A DNA stretch of 64,000 bases from Collinsella sp. (GCA_019419585.1 DXZQ01000011.1:1-64000); one strand, 5' to 3'. Shown: positions 8,234 through 17,014, counted from the first letter of the stretch. Numbers and translations are program-made. The notes: generated by a model not told the origin, from the sequence alone.

Positions 8234-9655
8234 CTACTCTATCAGGTCGTTGTGGCGCTCGATAGCATCCGCTACCGTACCGCCCTCATCCACAATAAGC
8301 GAACGTCGCTTGGGTGAGATGATGCGCTGGGCGGGGTACACGCCGCGGTGTCCGCCGGCGAGATAGCTGATAAAGGCCACGATGACAAAGAACCCGGCGG
8401 CCGTGCCGTGGAACAGGTCGATGGCCATCATGCAGGTGGTGATGGGTACGTTGAGGCCGGCGCAGAACACGCCGAGCATGCCGAGAGCCGCCAGAAAACT
8501 GGGGTCGAGCCCGGTAAGGCAACCGATCCAGCCACCGAGTGCCGCACCGATGCCAAACAGGGGCGTGACCTCACCGCCTTGGAAGCCCGCGCCCAGAGTA
8601 AGCGCCGTGACGACCAACTTGATGGCTGCGTCCGCCAGGGTGGTGTTGCCTGCAAATCCGGCGCCGGAAAGCCACGTGGAAAGGCCGGCGTAGTCCCAGG
8701 CGTCGAGGAGGGCGTAGGCGGCCAAAACCACGAGTGCGCCTATGAGTGCGCGAACGAGGTAATTGGTGATAAAGCGGCCGTACAGGCTCTTGACGGTACG
8801 AACCGACCAGGCAAAGAGACGTGCGGTGAGACCAAAGATGATGGCGCTGATGACTACGATGACAACCGTCCGTGGTGTCATGTTGGGAACGCTGGCGATG
8901 ACATTCGCCTCGTACTCGGTTCCCAAGGCAAGCGACGTAAAGTAGCCGGTAAACGAGGCGACCAGGCAGTAGATGCCCGCGGTGTAGTCGATCTTGCCGA
9001 TAAAGCACATCTCCATGCCAAAGAAAGCTCCAGCAAGGGGTGAACCGAATACGGCGCCAAAGGCCGACGAGATGCCGGCGAGCATGAGGTCGTGGTGGTC
9101 ATGCTTTTTGAGGTGGGCGAGGCTCGAGATGTTGCTGGCGATGGTGCCGCCAATCTGCACCGCAGCTCCCTCGCGACCGGCCGACCCGCCCGTTAGGTGC
9201 GTGAGCGTGGAGCAGACGAAGGTGAGAACGGCCATGCGCATATGGATGAGGCGTGTGCCCAGAGCGGAGTCGATGACCAGGTTGTTACCGCGTTTGGCGG
9301 CAAGGCCGTGGTTTTTGTACACCCATGCGGTGGCAACGCCCACAACGGGAAGCAAGGCGTAGACCCATGCATGGTGCTCGCGATAGTCGGTCGCGATATT
9401 CAGCGAGGTCAAAAACGCCCAGGCGGCAACGCCCATGGCGAGCGAGACGATGACGACGAGTGTGAGCAACTTGGCGCTCGCGAGTAGGTTGCGGGCGTTG
9501 CGGCGCGTGTCGGCGGCCAAGAGATGCTCGGAGCGGGTGAGCTGATGCCTGCCGGCCATGATGACGTCGTTCAGGGAGAAAAAGCCGCCGTCGTCGAGCG
9601 ACTGAGAATGATCCTGCGCTTCGTTTGCGCTTTCGGGTTTGTCGGTAAAAGTCAT
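8234..9655 (-). CDS. CLC-family anion channel/antiporter
   Basis: This integral membrane protein of 473 residues belongs to the voltage-gated chloride channel (CLC) family. Family segments seen are GSAGREGAAVQIGG (the GREGP loop with Ala instead of Pro), the FGSPLAGAFFGMEM helix, and GGEVTPLFGIGAALGG. In place of the usual GSGIP filter motif the protein has GNNLV. These substitutions resemble those in the fluoride-exporting CLC branch, so fluoride rather than chloride is possible. No fluoride riboswitch is recognisable upstream. A TATAAT on the minus strand (9685-9690) sits 30 bases before the ATG, giving it its own promoter. Confidence 0.85.
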   Translation of the reverse strand: MTFTDKPESANEAQDHSQSLDDGGFFSLNDVIMAGRHQLTRSEHLLAADTRRNARNLLASAKLLTLVVIVSLAMGVAAWAFLTSLNIATDYREHHAWVYALLPVVGVATAWVYKNHGLAAKRGNNLVIDSALGTRLIHMRMAVLTFVCSTLTHLTGGSAGREGAAVQIGGTIASNISSLAHLKKHDHHDLMLAGISSAFGAVFGSPLAGAFFGMEMCFIGKIDYTAGIYCLVASFTGYFTSLALGTEYEANVIASVPNMTPRTVVIVVISAIIFGLTARLFAWSVRTVKSLYGRFITNYLVRALIGALVVLAAYALLDAWDYAGLSTWLSGAGFAGNTTLADAAIKLVVTALTLGAGFQGGEVTPLFGIGAALGGWIGCLTGLDPSFLAALGMLGVFCAGLNVPITTCMMAIDLFHGTAAGFFVIVAFISYLAGGHRGVYPAQRIISPKRRSLIVDEGGTVADAIERHNDLIE

Positions 9656-9866
9656 ACGTTCCTCTTTTGGGTTGCAACACGAGCATTATAAAACGCGGTA
9701 AACGCGACGAGCCGGTGGGTTGGTTTTGGTTTTGTTTCGCGGCTTGCGGCCGACAGATGTATTCGCGGCCGCGGGCCAGGTCTTGAGCAGGCGGCGAGGG
9801 ATTATACTGAGAGAAACATAAAGAATCGGCGCTTTTGTTGCGCGCCGCAGCATGCTAGAGGTGTAT

Positions 9867-11129
9867 ATGGCTGAGAAACTCATTCCGTTGGAGGACGCGC
9901 AGGCGATCGTCTTGTCGCACGTGAATCGCACCGAAGTCATCGAGATTCCCGTGTGGCAGGCCGCCGGTCTTCCCTTGGCAGAGGATGCGGTGGCCGATAT
10001 CGACATCTCGCCGTTTGCCAACAGCGCTATGGACGGATATGCCGTGCGCTCGGCGGACTTGGCGCAGGCATCTGGCGAGGCGCCGGTGACGCTCGACGTT
10101 ATCGGACACGAGGCTGCGGGCCATGTGTTTGAGGGCACAATCGGCGCGGGCGAGACGGTCCGCATCATGACGGGCGCGCCGGTACCCGAAGGTGCCGATG
10201 CCGTGGTGAAGTATGAGATCGTCGATGTGCTCGTCGGTGACGGCAACGAGGGTTCGCGTGTGAGGTTCTCGGCGCCTGCCAAGGTAGGGGAGAACGTTCG
10301 CTCTGCCGCCGAGGAGGCCCATGCCGGCGATGTTGTGATGCACGCCGGCGAGGTCGTGGCTCCGGCGGGCGCCGGCTTGTTGGCGAGCGCCGGGTATGCG
10401 AGCGTGAAGGTGCATGCCGCGCCGCGTGTGGGCATTATCTCGCTGGGCACGGAGCTGGTCGCGCCGGGTGAGCTGCCGGCGCGCGGGCAGATTCGCGACT
10501 CCAACTCGTCGGCGTTGATGGCCGAAGCGCTCGATGCAGGAGCCGAGCCCGTGTTCTACGGCATTGCGCCCGATGATGAGCAGGCGATTGCCGAGCTGGT
10601 GCATCGCGCCGTGCTGGAGTGCGATTTCGTCATTACGAGCGGTGGCGCCTCGGCAGGCGACTACGACTACGTGACGGCGCTCGTTCGGCGCGAGGGCGAT
10701 GTGCTGTTTGACCGCATCTCGATGCGTCCGGGCAAGGCCATCACGTTTGGCTTGCTTGGGGGTAAGCCCTACCTGGGACTTTCAGGCAATCCGGCCGCGG
10801 CGTATGTAGGCTTTGAGATGCTTGCGCGTCCGGCGATCCGCAAGATGCGCGGCTTTGCCGAGGGTACGCGTCCCGTGCAGCAGGCGACGCTCACGCACGG
10901 CGTGAAAAAGCGACAGCATCGCCGCTTCTTCGATCGCGCCACGGTTTTGCGCGACCCCGAGACCGGTGAGCTGTTGGTGACCGAGGCCAAGACGCAGAAT
11001 TCGGCGCTGCTCGGCACGATGCAGCGGGCTAACTGCCTGTTGCGTGTTGACGAAGGACCGTGCGACCTCAAGGTGGGCGATGTCGTGGACGTTGTTCGCG
11101 TCGACCTGCCCGAGGGCGCCGTGTTGTAG
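9867..11129 (+). CDS. moeA: Molybdopterin molybdotransferase
   Basis: MoeA inserts molybdate into adenylylated molybdopterin, the last common step of molybdenum cofactor synthesis. The protein has 420 residues, the normal length. Family marks are DISPFANSAMDGYAVR, the TGAPVPEGADAVVKYE segment, SLGTELV, GQIRDSNS, the MoaB-like core TSGGASAGDYDYV, and FGLLGGKPYLGLSGNPAAA. The ATG at 9867 is preferred over one at 9852 because AGAGGTG lies just before it. The next gene follows after 10 bases, so the two are co-transcribed. It supplies cofactor for the formate dehydrogenase and hydroxylases in this window. Confidence 0.93.
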   Translation: MAEKLIPLEDAQAIVLSHVNRTEVIEIPVWQAAGLPLAEDAVADIDISPFANSAMDGYAVRSADLAQASGEAPVTLDVIGHEAAGHVFEGTIGAGETVRIMTGAPVPEGADAVVKYEIVDVLVGDGNEGSRVRFSAPAKVGENVRSAAEEAHAGDVVMHAGEVVAPAGAGLLASAGYASVKVHAAPRVGIISLGTELVAPGELPARGQIRDSNSSALMAEALDAGAEPVFYGIAPDDEQAIAELVHRAVLECDFVITSGGASAGDYDYVTALVRREGDVLFDRISMRPGKAITFGLLGGKPYLGLSGNPAAAYVGFEMLARPAIRKMRGFAEGTRPVQQATLTHGVKKRQHRRFFDRATVLRDPETGELLVTEAKTQNSALLGTMQRANCLLRVDEGPCDLKVGDVVDVVRVDLPEGAVL

Positions 11130-11139
11130 GAGGAATGCT

Positions 11140-11619
11140 ATGGAGCTGAAGATATCGATCGTGACGTGCTCGGATACGCGCGATCTTGCCCAGGACGAGG
11201 CTGGAGCCGCACTCGAGGACCTTATCGAGGCGCAGGGCTGGACGGTCGCCTCGCATGTGGTCGTGCGCGACGACGTCAGCGAGATCGGTGATGCCATTGT
11301 GGAAGCCGCCGATGAGTGCCACGCCAATGTCGTGCTCACCTGCGGCGGCACGGGGCTTTCGATGCGCGATGTGACGCCCGAGGCGACGCGTGCCGTCTGC
11401 GAGCGCGATGTGCCGGGTATTGCAGAGGCAATCCGTGCGTACTCCATGACCAAGACGCGCCGCGCTATGCTCTCGCGCGCTATTTGCATGCAACGAGGTC
11501 ATACACTTGTCGTAAACTTTCCCGGTTCTACGAAGGCCGCCCGCGAAAGCTGGGAGGCCATAGCGGACCAGCTGGAGCATGCGGCTCAGATGACAGCGGG
11601 CGGCGGACATACCAACTAA
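11140..11619 (+). CDS. MogA/MoaB family molybdopterin adenylyltransferase
   Basis: This 159-residue protein of the MogA/MoaB family adenylylates molybdopterin before MoeA acts. The family motifs TCSDTRDLAQDEAG near the start, LTCGGTGLSMRDVTPEAT in the middle and FPGSTKAARESW near the end are intact. It begins 10 bases after moeA behind an AGGAGG site, so it is the second gene of a moeA operon. Sequence alone does not separate MogA from MoaB; bacteria of this type usually carry one functional copy. The unit ends at an intrinsic terminator. Confidence 0.88.
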   Translation: MELKISIVTCSDTRDLAQDEAGAALEDLIEAQGWTVASHVVVRDDVSEIGDAIVEAADECHANVVLTCGGTGLSMRDVTPEATRAVCERDVPGIAEAIRAYSMTKTRRAMLSRAICMQRGHTLVVNFPGSTKAARESWEAIADQLEHAAQMTAGGGHTN

Positions 11620-11632
11620 GCGGTTTACCTGC

Positions 11633-11668
11633 GGCGGAGCGACCTGAACGGCTGCTCCGCCTTTTATT
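11633..11668 (+). terminator. Intrinsic terminator of the moeA operon
   Basis: GGCGGAGC (11633-11640) pairs with GCTCCGCC (11654-11661), followed by TTTTATTT. Confidence 0.85.
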
Positions 11669-11709
11669 TGCGCCCAAGGGGACGGCATTCTGTAGGCATG
11701 CTTGAAACT

Positions 11710-11763
11710 ATATTCTCAGACGAGAATAATTTCTCATAATCATTATTCGCATCGAAGTATAAT
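11710..11763 (+). promoter_or_regulatory. AT-rich promoter and dyad-rich operator region of modABC
   Basis: A consensus -10, TATAAT (11758-11763), is preceded by two overlapping dyads: TATTCTC...GAGAATA (11710-11728) and GAATAAT...ATTATTC. No good -35 is seen, which fits control by a regulator bound at the dyads; a ModE-like repressor would be expected for molybdate uptake. GAGAATAAT recurs upstream of the formate dehydrogenase locus. Confidence 0.5.
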
Positions 11764-11823
11764 CAAATTACAGAATAAAGCCCGCGGTGGGGTACCCGGG
11801 CACAAGGTACGAAAGGGTTGAAC

Positions 11824-12699
11824 ATGTTCGATATGGTTTCTCGCCGCGGATTCGTCTCACTCTCCGCTGTCGCCGCTGCCGGCCTTGGGCTTGCCGGCTG
11901 CTCCGGCAACAAGGAGCCTGAGGCGACCGGCTCCGATGCCGGCTCCGCCAAGGCCTCTTCCAAGAAGGAAACCGTCGAGCTGCAGGTCTTTGCCGCCAAC
12001 TCGCTCGAGAAGGCTTTGCCCGAGGTTCAGAAGCTCTACACCGAGCAGACCGGTACCACCTTTGCCGACACGCAGTTTAAGGCGTCCGGCGACCTCGTTG
12101 AGCAGATGCGTGCCGGTGCCACGGTCGACGTGCTCATCACCGCTTCCAAGGGCACCATGGATGACGCTGAGACCGTCGAGCTCGTCGATGCCGACACCCG
12201 TGAGGATATGTTCGTCAACGATCTTGTGATCATTCGCGCCGAGGGCTCCGACACCAAGGTCGAGGCCATCGCCGACGTCGCGAATCTGGGCGGCAAGATC
12301 GCCATTGGCGACGCCAAGACCGTTCCCGCCGGCAAGTACGCCAACCAGGCGCTGGCTTCTGTGGGCCTCTATACCGGCACCGAGGGCGACGACGGCGAGT
12401 ATGCGCCCGAGATCGCCGACAAGGTCGCACTGGCAGACAAAGTTGGTACCGCCGCCGCCTATGTGTCCACAGGCGACTGCGTTGCCGGTTTTGTCTACAG
12501 CTCTGACATCTACCGCTACAACGGCATCGAGGAGGCCTTCGTGTGCCCCGAGGACTCGCACAAGCCCATCGTGTATCCCGGTGCTGTCGCCGATAGCTCC
12601 GAGCATGCCGACGAGGCTAAGGCGTTCATCGACTTTTGCCTGTCCAACAAGAAGGCTCAGAAGATTTGGGCTAAGTACGGCTTTGAGCTTTCCGCGTAG
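11824..12699 (+). CDS. modA: Molybdate ABC transporter, substrate-binding lipoprotein
   Basis: ModA captures molybdate (or tungstate) outside the membrane for the ModBC transporter. The 291-residue precursor starts MFDMVSRRGFVSLSAVAAAG and reaches a lipobox LAGC with Cys26 as the lipidation site; the twin arginine at residues 7-8 suggests Tat export. The mature part has the FAANSLEKALPEVQKLY, FKASGDLVEQMRAGATVDVLITAS, and VPAGKYANQAL segments typical of ModA. The ATG at 11824 lies 7 bases after GAAAGGG. The permease gene follows closely. Confidence 0.93.
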   Translation: MFDMVSRRGFVSLSAVAAAGLGLAGCSGNKEPEATGSDAGSAKASSKKETVELQVFAANSLEKALPEVQKLYTEQTGTTFADTQFKASGDLVEQMRAGATVDVLITASKGTMDDAETVELVDADTREDMFVNDLVIIRAEGSDTKVEAIADVANLGGKIAIGDAKTVPAGKYANQALASVGLYTGTEGDDGEYAPEIADKVALADKVGTAAAYVSTGDCVAGFVYSSDIYRYNGIEEAFVCPEDSHKPIVYPGAVADSSEHADEAKAFIDFCLSNKKAQKIWAKYGFELSA

Positions 12700-12767
12700 T
12701 GCGGCTTGGCGCGATAATTCCATCGTTTTGTGTTTCACTCCGTCCTTGTATTCGCTTGGAGCTTTTC

Positions 12768-14210
12768 GTGCTTAATAGATTCCGCATGCTTGTCGCCTGT
12801 GCTTTGACCTTCGCGCTTTGCTGGGTGCCGGGATTTGCGTTTGCTGGGGACGCTGAGGACGGGGCCCAGGTTGCTGCGACCGCTCATGGGTTTTCCTATG
12901 GGATCGAGGGTTTTGAGCGGTTGGCCAAGGGGACCGCTCGTGCTATGGAGGGCCAGCCTGAGGGCTACCGGTTTCCCGTTGACGAGGACGTGGACCTTGT
13001 AGTGGCGGCTGCTGCCGATCGCGTTGTGGTGTGGATATCGCCCAAGGCGGCCGAGAAGTATGGATTGGATCCGCAGGACAACGAGTGCGTATCGGGTCTC
13101 AAGGCCCTCGTCTGTGAGCTCGACAGCGCAAACTCCATGGGAGGTGCGCAGCTAGGGGACGTTGATCTTCCTTGGTATGTTACGGCGGAAACAACGTTTG
13201 ATGCCGGCGGGTATACCTATGGCTTTGATGTGCGTGGTGCGGATGGGGGCCGCTATGTGGTGATTGCATCGGCCTCGGGTGATGCCAAGGGCGGCGCGCG
13301 TTGGCTTGATAGCGCTCAAATGGTAGAAGCATCGTCTGTCGTATTGCGGGATGAGCAGGGGCCCTTGACCTCTCTGGCCTCCTTTTTAGGCGGCATCGAC
13401 TACCGCCCGTTTTGGGTGTCCATTAAAACGAGTGGCCTTGCCCTGGTGATTGCCTTTGCACTGGGCCTGTTTGCCGCGTGGAAGACTATGGGTACCTCGA
13501 GTCGCATCAAGGGCCTGCTCGATTCGGTCTTTACGATTCCTATGGTGCTGCCGCCCACGGTCTGCGGCTTTCTGCTCCTCATGCTGTTTGGCCGCTCGAC
13601 CGGTGTCGGCCAGTGGCTGATCGCGCACGGCATCTCGATCGTTTTTACCTGGCCCGCAGCGGTCATTTCGGCCGTCGTTGTGTCGTTTCCGCTGGTCTAC
13701 CGCACGGCGCTCGGAGCCTTCGAGAGCCTCGACACGCAGATGCTCGACGCCGCACGAACCCTGGGATGGTCCGAGCGTCGCATCTTTACCAAGCTTATGA
13801 TGCCGCTTGGCTGGCCTTCGATTGCCGCCGGCGCGGTGCTTGCCTTCGCGCGTGCCATGGGCGAGTTTGGCTGCACCCTGTTCTTTGCGGGCAACTACGC
13901 CGGCATTACCCAGACCATCCCCATCGCCATCTACTTTGAGTGGATGGGCGGCAACACGTCGGTGGCCCTCTTTTGGGTCGCCGTCGTGATCGTGTTCAGT
14001 TTCCTGGTCATCCTGTTCATCAATATGTACACGGCGCATTCGCAAAAGTACCGCGGGCGCGGCCTGTCCCGCGCGGAGCGCAAGCAGGCCAAGCAGCTGG
14101 GCAGCCAGGCCGATTCGCTCGACCCAGTGGGCGGCGATGCGCTGCGTATCGATCGCGAGGCGCTGGCCGAGCTTATGCGCGATGGCGCGGTCGCAAAGGG
14201 AGGTCGATAA
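12768..14210 (+). CDS. modB: Molybdate ABC transporter permease with large N-terminal extracytoplasmic domain
   Basis: The C-terminal part (from about residue 215) is a standard ModB permease, with LLDSVFTIPMVLPPTVCGF, LDAARTLGWSERRIF (the EAA loop) and FARAMGEFGCTL. It carries molybdate through the membrane with ModA and ModC. Unlike normal ModB (about 220-230 residues), the 480-residue protein has about 190 extra residues: a signal-like hydrophobic segment at 7-27, then a soluble domain of unknown type before the first permease helix. The tail also extends about 50 residues. The start is GTG 12768, 6 bases after TTGGAGC. No frameshift is seen, so the fusion looks real. Confidence 0.9.
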   Translation: MLNRFRMLVACALTFALCWVPGFAFAGDAEDGAQVAATAHGFSYGIEGFERLAKGTARAMEGQPEGYRFPVDEDVDLVVAAAADRVVVWISPKAAEKYGLDPQDNECVSGLKALVCELDSANSMGGAQLGDVDLPWYVTAETTFDAGGYTYGFDVRGADGGRYVVIASASGDAKGGARWLDSAQMVEASSVVLRDEQGPLTSLASFLGGIDYRPFWVSIKTSGLALVIAFALGLFAAWKTMGTSSRIKGLLDSVFTIPMVLPPTVCGFLLLMLFGRSTGVGQWLIAHGISIVFTWPAAVISAVVVSFPLVYRTALGAFESLDTQMLDAARTLGWSERRIFTKLMMPLGWPSIAAGAVLAFARAMGEFGCTLFFAGNYAGITQTIPIAIYFEWMGGNTSVALFWVAVVIVFSFLVILFINMYTAHSQKYRGRGLSRAERKQAKQLGSQADSLDPVGGDALRIDREALAELMRDGAVAKGGR

Positions 14211-14213
14211 GCC

Positions 14214-15284
14214 ATGTCGCTCGTTCTGGATATCAAAAAGCGCTATCCGGGCTTTACCCTCGACATTCAGCTCGATGCCGGCGAGGAGCGTGTGGCGCTG
14301 CTGGGCGCCTCGGGTTGCGGCAAGAGCTGCACGTTGCGCTGCATTGCCGGCGTGGAGACACCCGACGAGGGCGAGATCGTCGTCAACGGCGTGACCTTTT
14401 TTGACTCGGCGGCGGGTATCAACCTGTCGCCCCAGGAGCGAAAATGCGCCCTGCTGTTCCAAAACTATCAGCTGTTTCCCAACATGACGGTGGCCGATAA
14501 CGTTTGCGCCGGTGTTAAGGATGCGGGTGACGCCGCCGCGCGCAAAAAGCTCGCCGAGCGCTATCTGGGCATTTTCGGTCTGGCCGATTTTGCTGACCGC
14601 TACCCCGCGCGCCTCTCGGGCGGTCAGCAGCAACGCGTGGCGCTTGCGCGCATGGTGGCGGCGCATCCGGGCATTTTTATGTTCGACGAGCCCATGAGCG
14701 CGCTCGATTCCTATCTTAAGAGCGCGCTCGAACAGAACATGCTCGACCTGTTCGATGTGTGCAACCGTACCGTGCTCTACGTGAGCCACGACATCGACGA
14801 AGCGTGCCGTCTGTGCGAGCGCATTTGTGTGATGCACGACGGGCATATGGAGGAGATCGGCTCCGTCGAGGACGTGGTCCGCCGGCCGCAAACCTTGGCT
14901 GCGCTGCGCCTGACGGGCTGCAAGAATACGAGCCGCGCGCGCAAGATCGGCGACGAAGAAGTTGAGGCCCTCGACTGGGGCATGACCTTCAACGTGGGCC
15001 GTGAGGTTCCCGATAACGTGGCGTACCTGGGTATTCGTGCGAGCTACTTCCATGTGGACAACCGTGCTGAGCGGGGTCGCAACAGCTACGACCTGCATGT
15101 GGCCCGCGTGAGCGATTCACGTTTTGAGCGCCTGGTGCTGCTGGACGTGCCGCGCGCCGACGCGCCGACGCGCCTGCAGTGGAAGGTCAACAAAGTGCGC
15201 ATGCCTGTCGACGAGCTGCCGCAAGCAGGCGAGACGCTGCGCATGCATTTTGATGCCAGCAGGATCCATTTGGTTTGTCGATAG
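14214..15284 (+). CDS. modC: Molybdate ABC transporter ATP-binding protein
   Basis: ModC powers molybdate import. It has Walker A GASGCGKS (residues 31-38), Q-loop FQNYQLFPNM, the signature LSGGQQQR, Walker B IFMFDEP and the H-loop YVSHD. The 356-residue length leaves about 130 residues after the ATPase domain. In other ModC proteins this region is a molybdate-sensing MOP domain, but here it is poorly conserved. It begins 3 bases after modB, so modABC is one transcript, closed by a terminator. Confidence 0.92.
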   Translation: MSLVLDIKKRYPGFTLDIQLDAGEERVALLGASGCGKSCTLRCIAGVETPDEGEIVVNGVTFFDSAAGINLSPQERKCALLFQNYQLFPNMTVADNVCAGVKDAGDAAARKKLAERYLGIFGLADFADRYPARLSGGQQQRVALARMVAAHPGIFMFDEPMSALDSYLKSALEQNMLDLFDVCNRTVLYVSHDIDEACRLCERICVMHDGHMEEIGSVEDVVRRPQTLAALRLTGCKNTSRARKIGDEEVEALDWGMTFNVGREVPDNVAYLGIRASYFHVDNRAERGRNSYDLHVARVSDSRFERLVLLDVPRADAPTRLQWKVNKVRMPVDELPQAGETLRMHFDASRIHLVCR

Positions 15285-15295
15285 CGCCGGGTAAT

Positions 15296-15332
15296 GCCGT
15301 CGGGGAATATAAGCCTCGGCGGCTTTGTTTTT
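15296..15332 (+). terminator. Intrinsic terminator of modABC
   Basis: GCCGTCGGGG (15296-15305) pairs with CCTCGGCGGC (15314-15323, two G-U pairs) and is followed by TTTGTTTTT. Confidence 0.88.
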
Positions 15333-15420
15333 GCCGTTCGCCGAATGAGGAATGACAAACTCTTATCAATTAAGATAATTATTTATTAAACGACGGCACA
15401 CGACGCTGTCGTACGAATGT

Positions 15421-15457
15421 CAACGGTGTTCGCATGGTCGATGACCGTTGGTATAGT
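15421..15457 (+). promoter_or_regulatory. Putative promoter with operator-like inverted repeat
   Basis: TATAGT (15452-15457) with TTCGCA at 15429-15434 gives a 17-base spacer. An inverted repeat CAACGGT (15421-15427) / ACCGTTG (15444-15450) brackets the -35 and spacer, as an operator would. A second TATAAT without a good -35 lies at 15624-15629. Confidence 0.45.
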
Positions 15458-15487
15458 TGACCTCAACTTGTAAAGGAGGGTGCGCAC

Positions 15488-15556
15488 ATGCCGCAGACGA
15501 CATACATTCGCCGCGTTGCCGCGCGTGCCCTATATATGGCTCGGAGCCGCATATGA
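15488..15556 (+). CDS. Possible 22-residue leader peptide
   Basis: ATG 15488 has a strong AAAGGAGGG seven bases upstream and opens a short frame encoding MPQTTYIRRVAARALYMARS plus Arg-Ile, ending in TGA. The peptide is basic (five Arg) and unlike any protein I know. Its stop codon lies in the loop of the hairpin at 15542-15577, just past the 5' arm. The geometry resembles a translated leader that controls downstream expression. The strong ribosome site is the main evidence. Chance cannot be excluded because the frame is so short. Confidence 0.4.
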   Translation: MPQTTYIRRVAARALYMARSRI

Positions 15557-15577
15557 GCAGGTATGTTCACGGCTCCG
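15542..15577 (+). promoter_or_regulatory. Hairpin overlapping the leader-peptide stop
   Basis: CGGAGCCG (15542-15549) pairs with CGGCTCCG (15570-15577), closing a 20-base loop; a ribosome finishing the leader peptide would open the 5' arm. There is no T-run, so it is not a simple terminator. A second small hairpin, GGTTC/GAACC (15696-15712), displays the ribosome site of the next gene in its loop. Confidence 0.4.
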
Positions 15578-15715
15578 GGAGAGACGACGCACAACTAAAT
15601 AATCGACCGCAAAGCAGGTTCCCTATAATTCCGGGTTTGAGCACGGTCGGGCAATCGCCGTCCGTCGTGCATCGATACCGCTGTTATCCGTTTTTGGTTC
15701 GAGAGGGGAACCGTT

Positions 15716-16999
15716 ATGGCTGAAGAATTTGATTTCCATCCGATGTGGGAGAGCCTCGGCATGAATCTTGCCGACCACGACATGCTGCTGGGCGCCGTGG
15801 GCCAGATGTACGGCGATATGTTCCTGACGCAGAACAATCGCCCCAAGTCAACGTCCTACCTGGATTTTGTCGCCACCAACATCCACAGCGGCCGTATTAA
15901 GGAGATGCTCGACAAGAAGGAGACCGGCGAGGCCACCAAGATCGTGGGCAGCTTCTGCGTCTACGTGCCCGAGGAGATTGTGCTCGCCTGCGACGGTATC
16001 CCCGTGGGTCTGTGCTCGGGTGCCGATTGGGCGACCGACAAGGTCGAGGAGCACTTGCCGCGCAACACTTGTCCGCTCATCAAGAGCTTTGCCGGCTTTA
16101 AGCTGGGCGAGGTCTGCCCCTACATTGAGTCGAGTGACTTGGTGGTAGGCGAGAACACCTGCGACGGCAAGAAGAAAGCCTACGAGTTCTTTGCCACGCA
16201 AAAGAACATGTACGTCATGGATATTCCCAACGTGCACGACGAGTCGACGCTCGTGACCTGGAAGGCCGAGGTCAAGAAGCTCGCCGCCAAGATCGAGGAA
16301 GAGTGCGGCGTCAAGATTACGCCCGAGCGTCTGAAGGCTGCCATCCACGCCGTCAATGAAAAGCGCCGCGCCCTGCAGCGCCTCGCTGCGACCCGCGCTG
16401 CCGACCCTGCGCCCATCAGCGGTCTCGACAGCCTGCTGACCGTTCAGGCCGCCTTTATGGACGACACACCGCGTCTGACCGGAGCCATCAACGATATGGC
16501 GGCTGAGTGCGAGCAGCGTGTCGAGGCCGGCGAGGGCGTGGCACCCAAGGGGACCAAGCGCATCCTGTACACCGGTACGCCCATGGCCGTGCCCAACTGG
16601 AAGCTGTTCAACCTTATCGAGAAGGCCGGCGGCGTTGTGGTAGGCGAGGAGTCCTGCACGGGCTCGCGCTACTACAAGGACCTGGTCGACGAGTCCGGCG
16701 AGACGGTTGACGAGATGCTCGACGCCATCGCCGAGCGCTACTTTAAGATCAACTGCGCCGTCTTTACGCCCAACGACCAGCGTATGAAGGATATTGTCCA
16801 GATGGCCAAGGACCTGCATGCCGACGGCATCGTGGACGTGGCTCTGCAGTTCTGCACGCTCTACGAGATGGAGTCGTTTGCCGTGGAGAAGGCCGCCGAG
16901 GAGGCAGGCATTCCGTTTATGCACATCACGACCGACTACGCCGGCGAGGATGCAGGCCAACTGCAAACCAGGATTGAGGCTTTCTTGGAAACCATTTAG
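15716..16999 (+). CDS. Double-cubane-cluster reductase-type protein (2-hydroxyacyl-CoA dehydratase family), first copy
   Basis: This 427-residue protein belongs to the family of 2-hydroxyacyl-CoA dehydratase D subunits and double-cubane-cluster proteins (E. coli YjiM type). These bind [4Fe4S] clusters and, when charged by an ATP-hydrolysing activator, perform very low-potential reductions. Conserved cysteines occur in GSFCVYVPEE, RNTCPLIKS, ENTCDGKKK, GEESCTGSRY and LQFCTLYE. The ATG at 15716 has GAGAGGGGAA upstream. A second copy and the activator follow, so the set is complete. No dehydratase partner subunits or CoA-transferase lie nearby, arguing against amino-acid fermentation and for reduction of a small molecule, possibly selenium-related. 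Confidence 0.82.
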   Translation: MAEEFDFHPMWESLGMNLADHDMLLGAVGQMYGDMFLTQNNRPKSTSYLDFVATNIHSGRIKEMLDKKETGEATKIVGSFCVYVPEEIVLACDGIPVGLCSGADWATDKVEEHLPRNTCPLIKSFAGFKLGEVCPYIESSDLVVGENTCDGKKKAYEFFATQKNMYVMDIPNVHDESTLVTWKAEVKKLAAKIEEECGVKITPERLKAAIHAVNEKRRALQRLAATRAADPAPISGLDSLLTVQAAFMDDTPRLTGAINDMAAECEQRVEAGEGVAPKGTKRILYTGTPMAVPNWKLFNLIEKAGGVVVGEESCTGSRYYKDLVDESGETVDEMLDAIAERYFKINCAVFTPNDQRMKDIVQMAKDLHADGIVDVALQFCTLYEMESFAVEKAAEEAGIPFMHITTDYAGEDAGQLQTRIEAFLETI

Positions 17000-17014
17000 G
17001 ACTATTCGTCCCGG

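Noticed and set aside
9656..9866. Possible fluoride riboswitch upstream of the CLC gene
   Set aside because: The conserved core of that riboswitch is not found in this gap on the minus strand.
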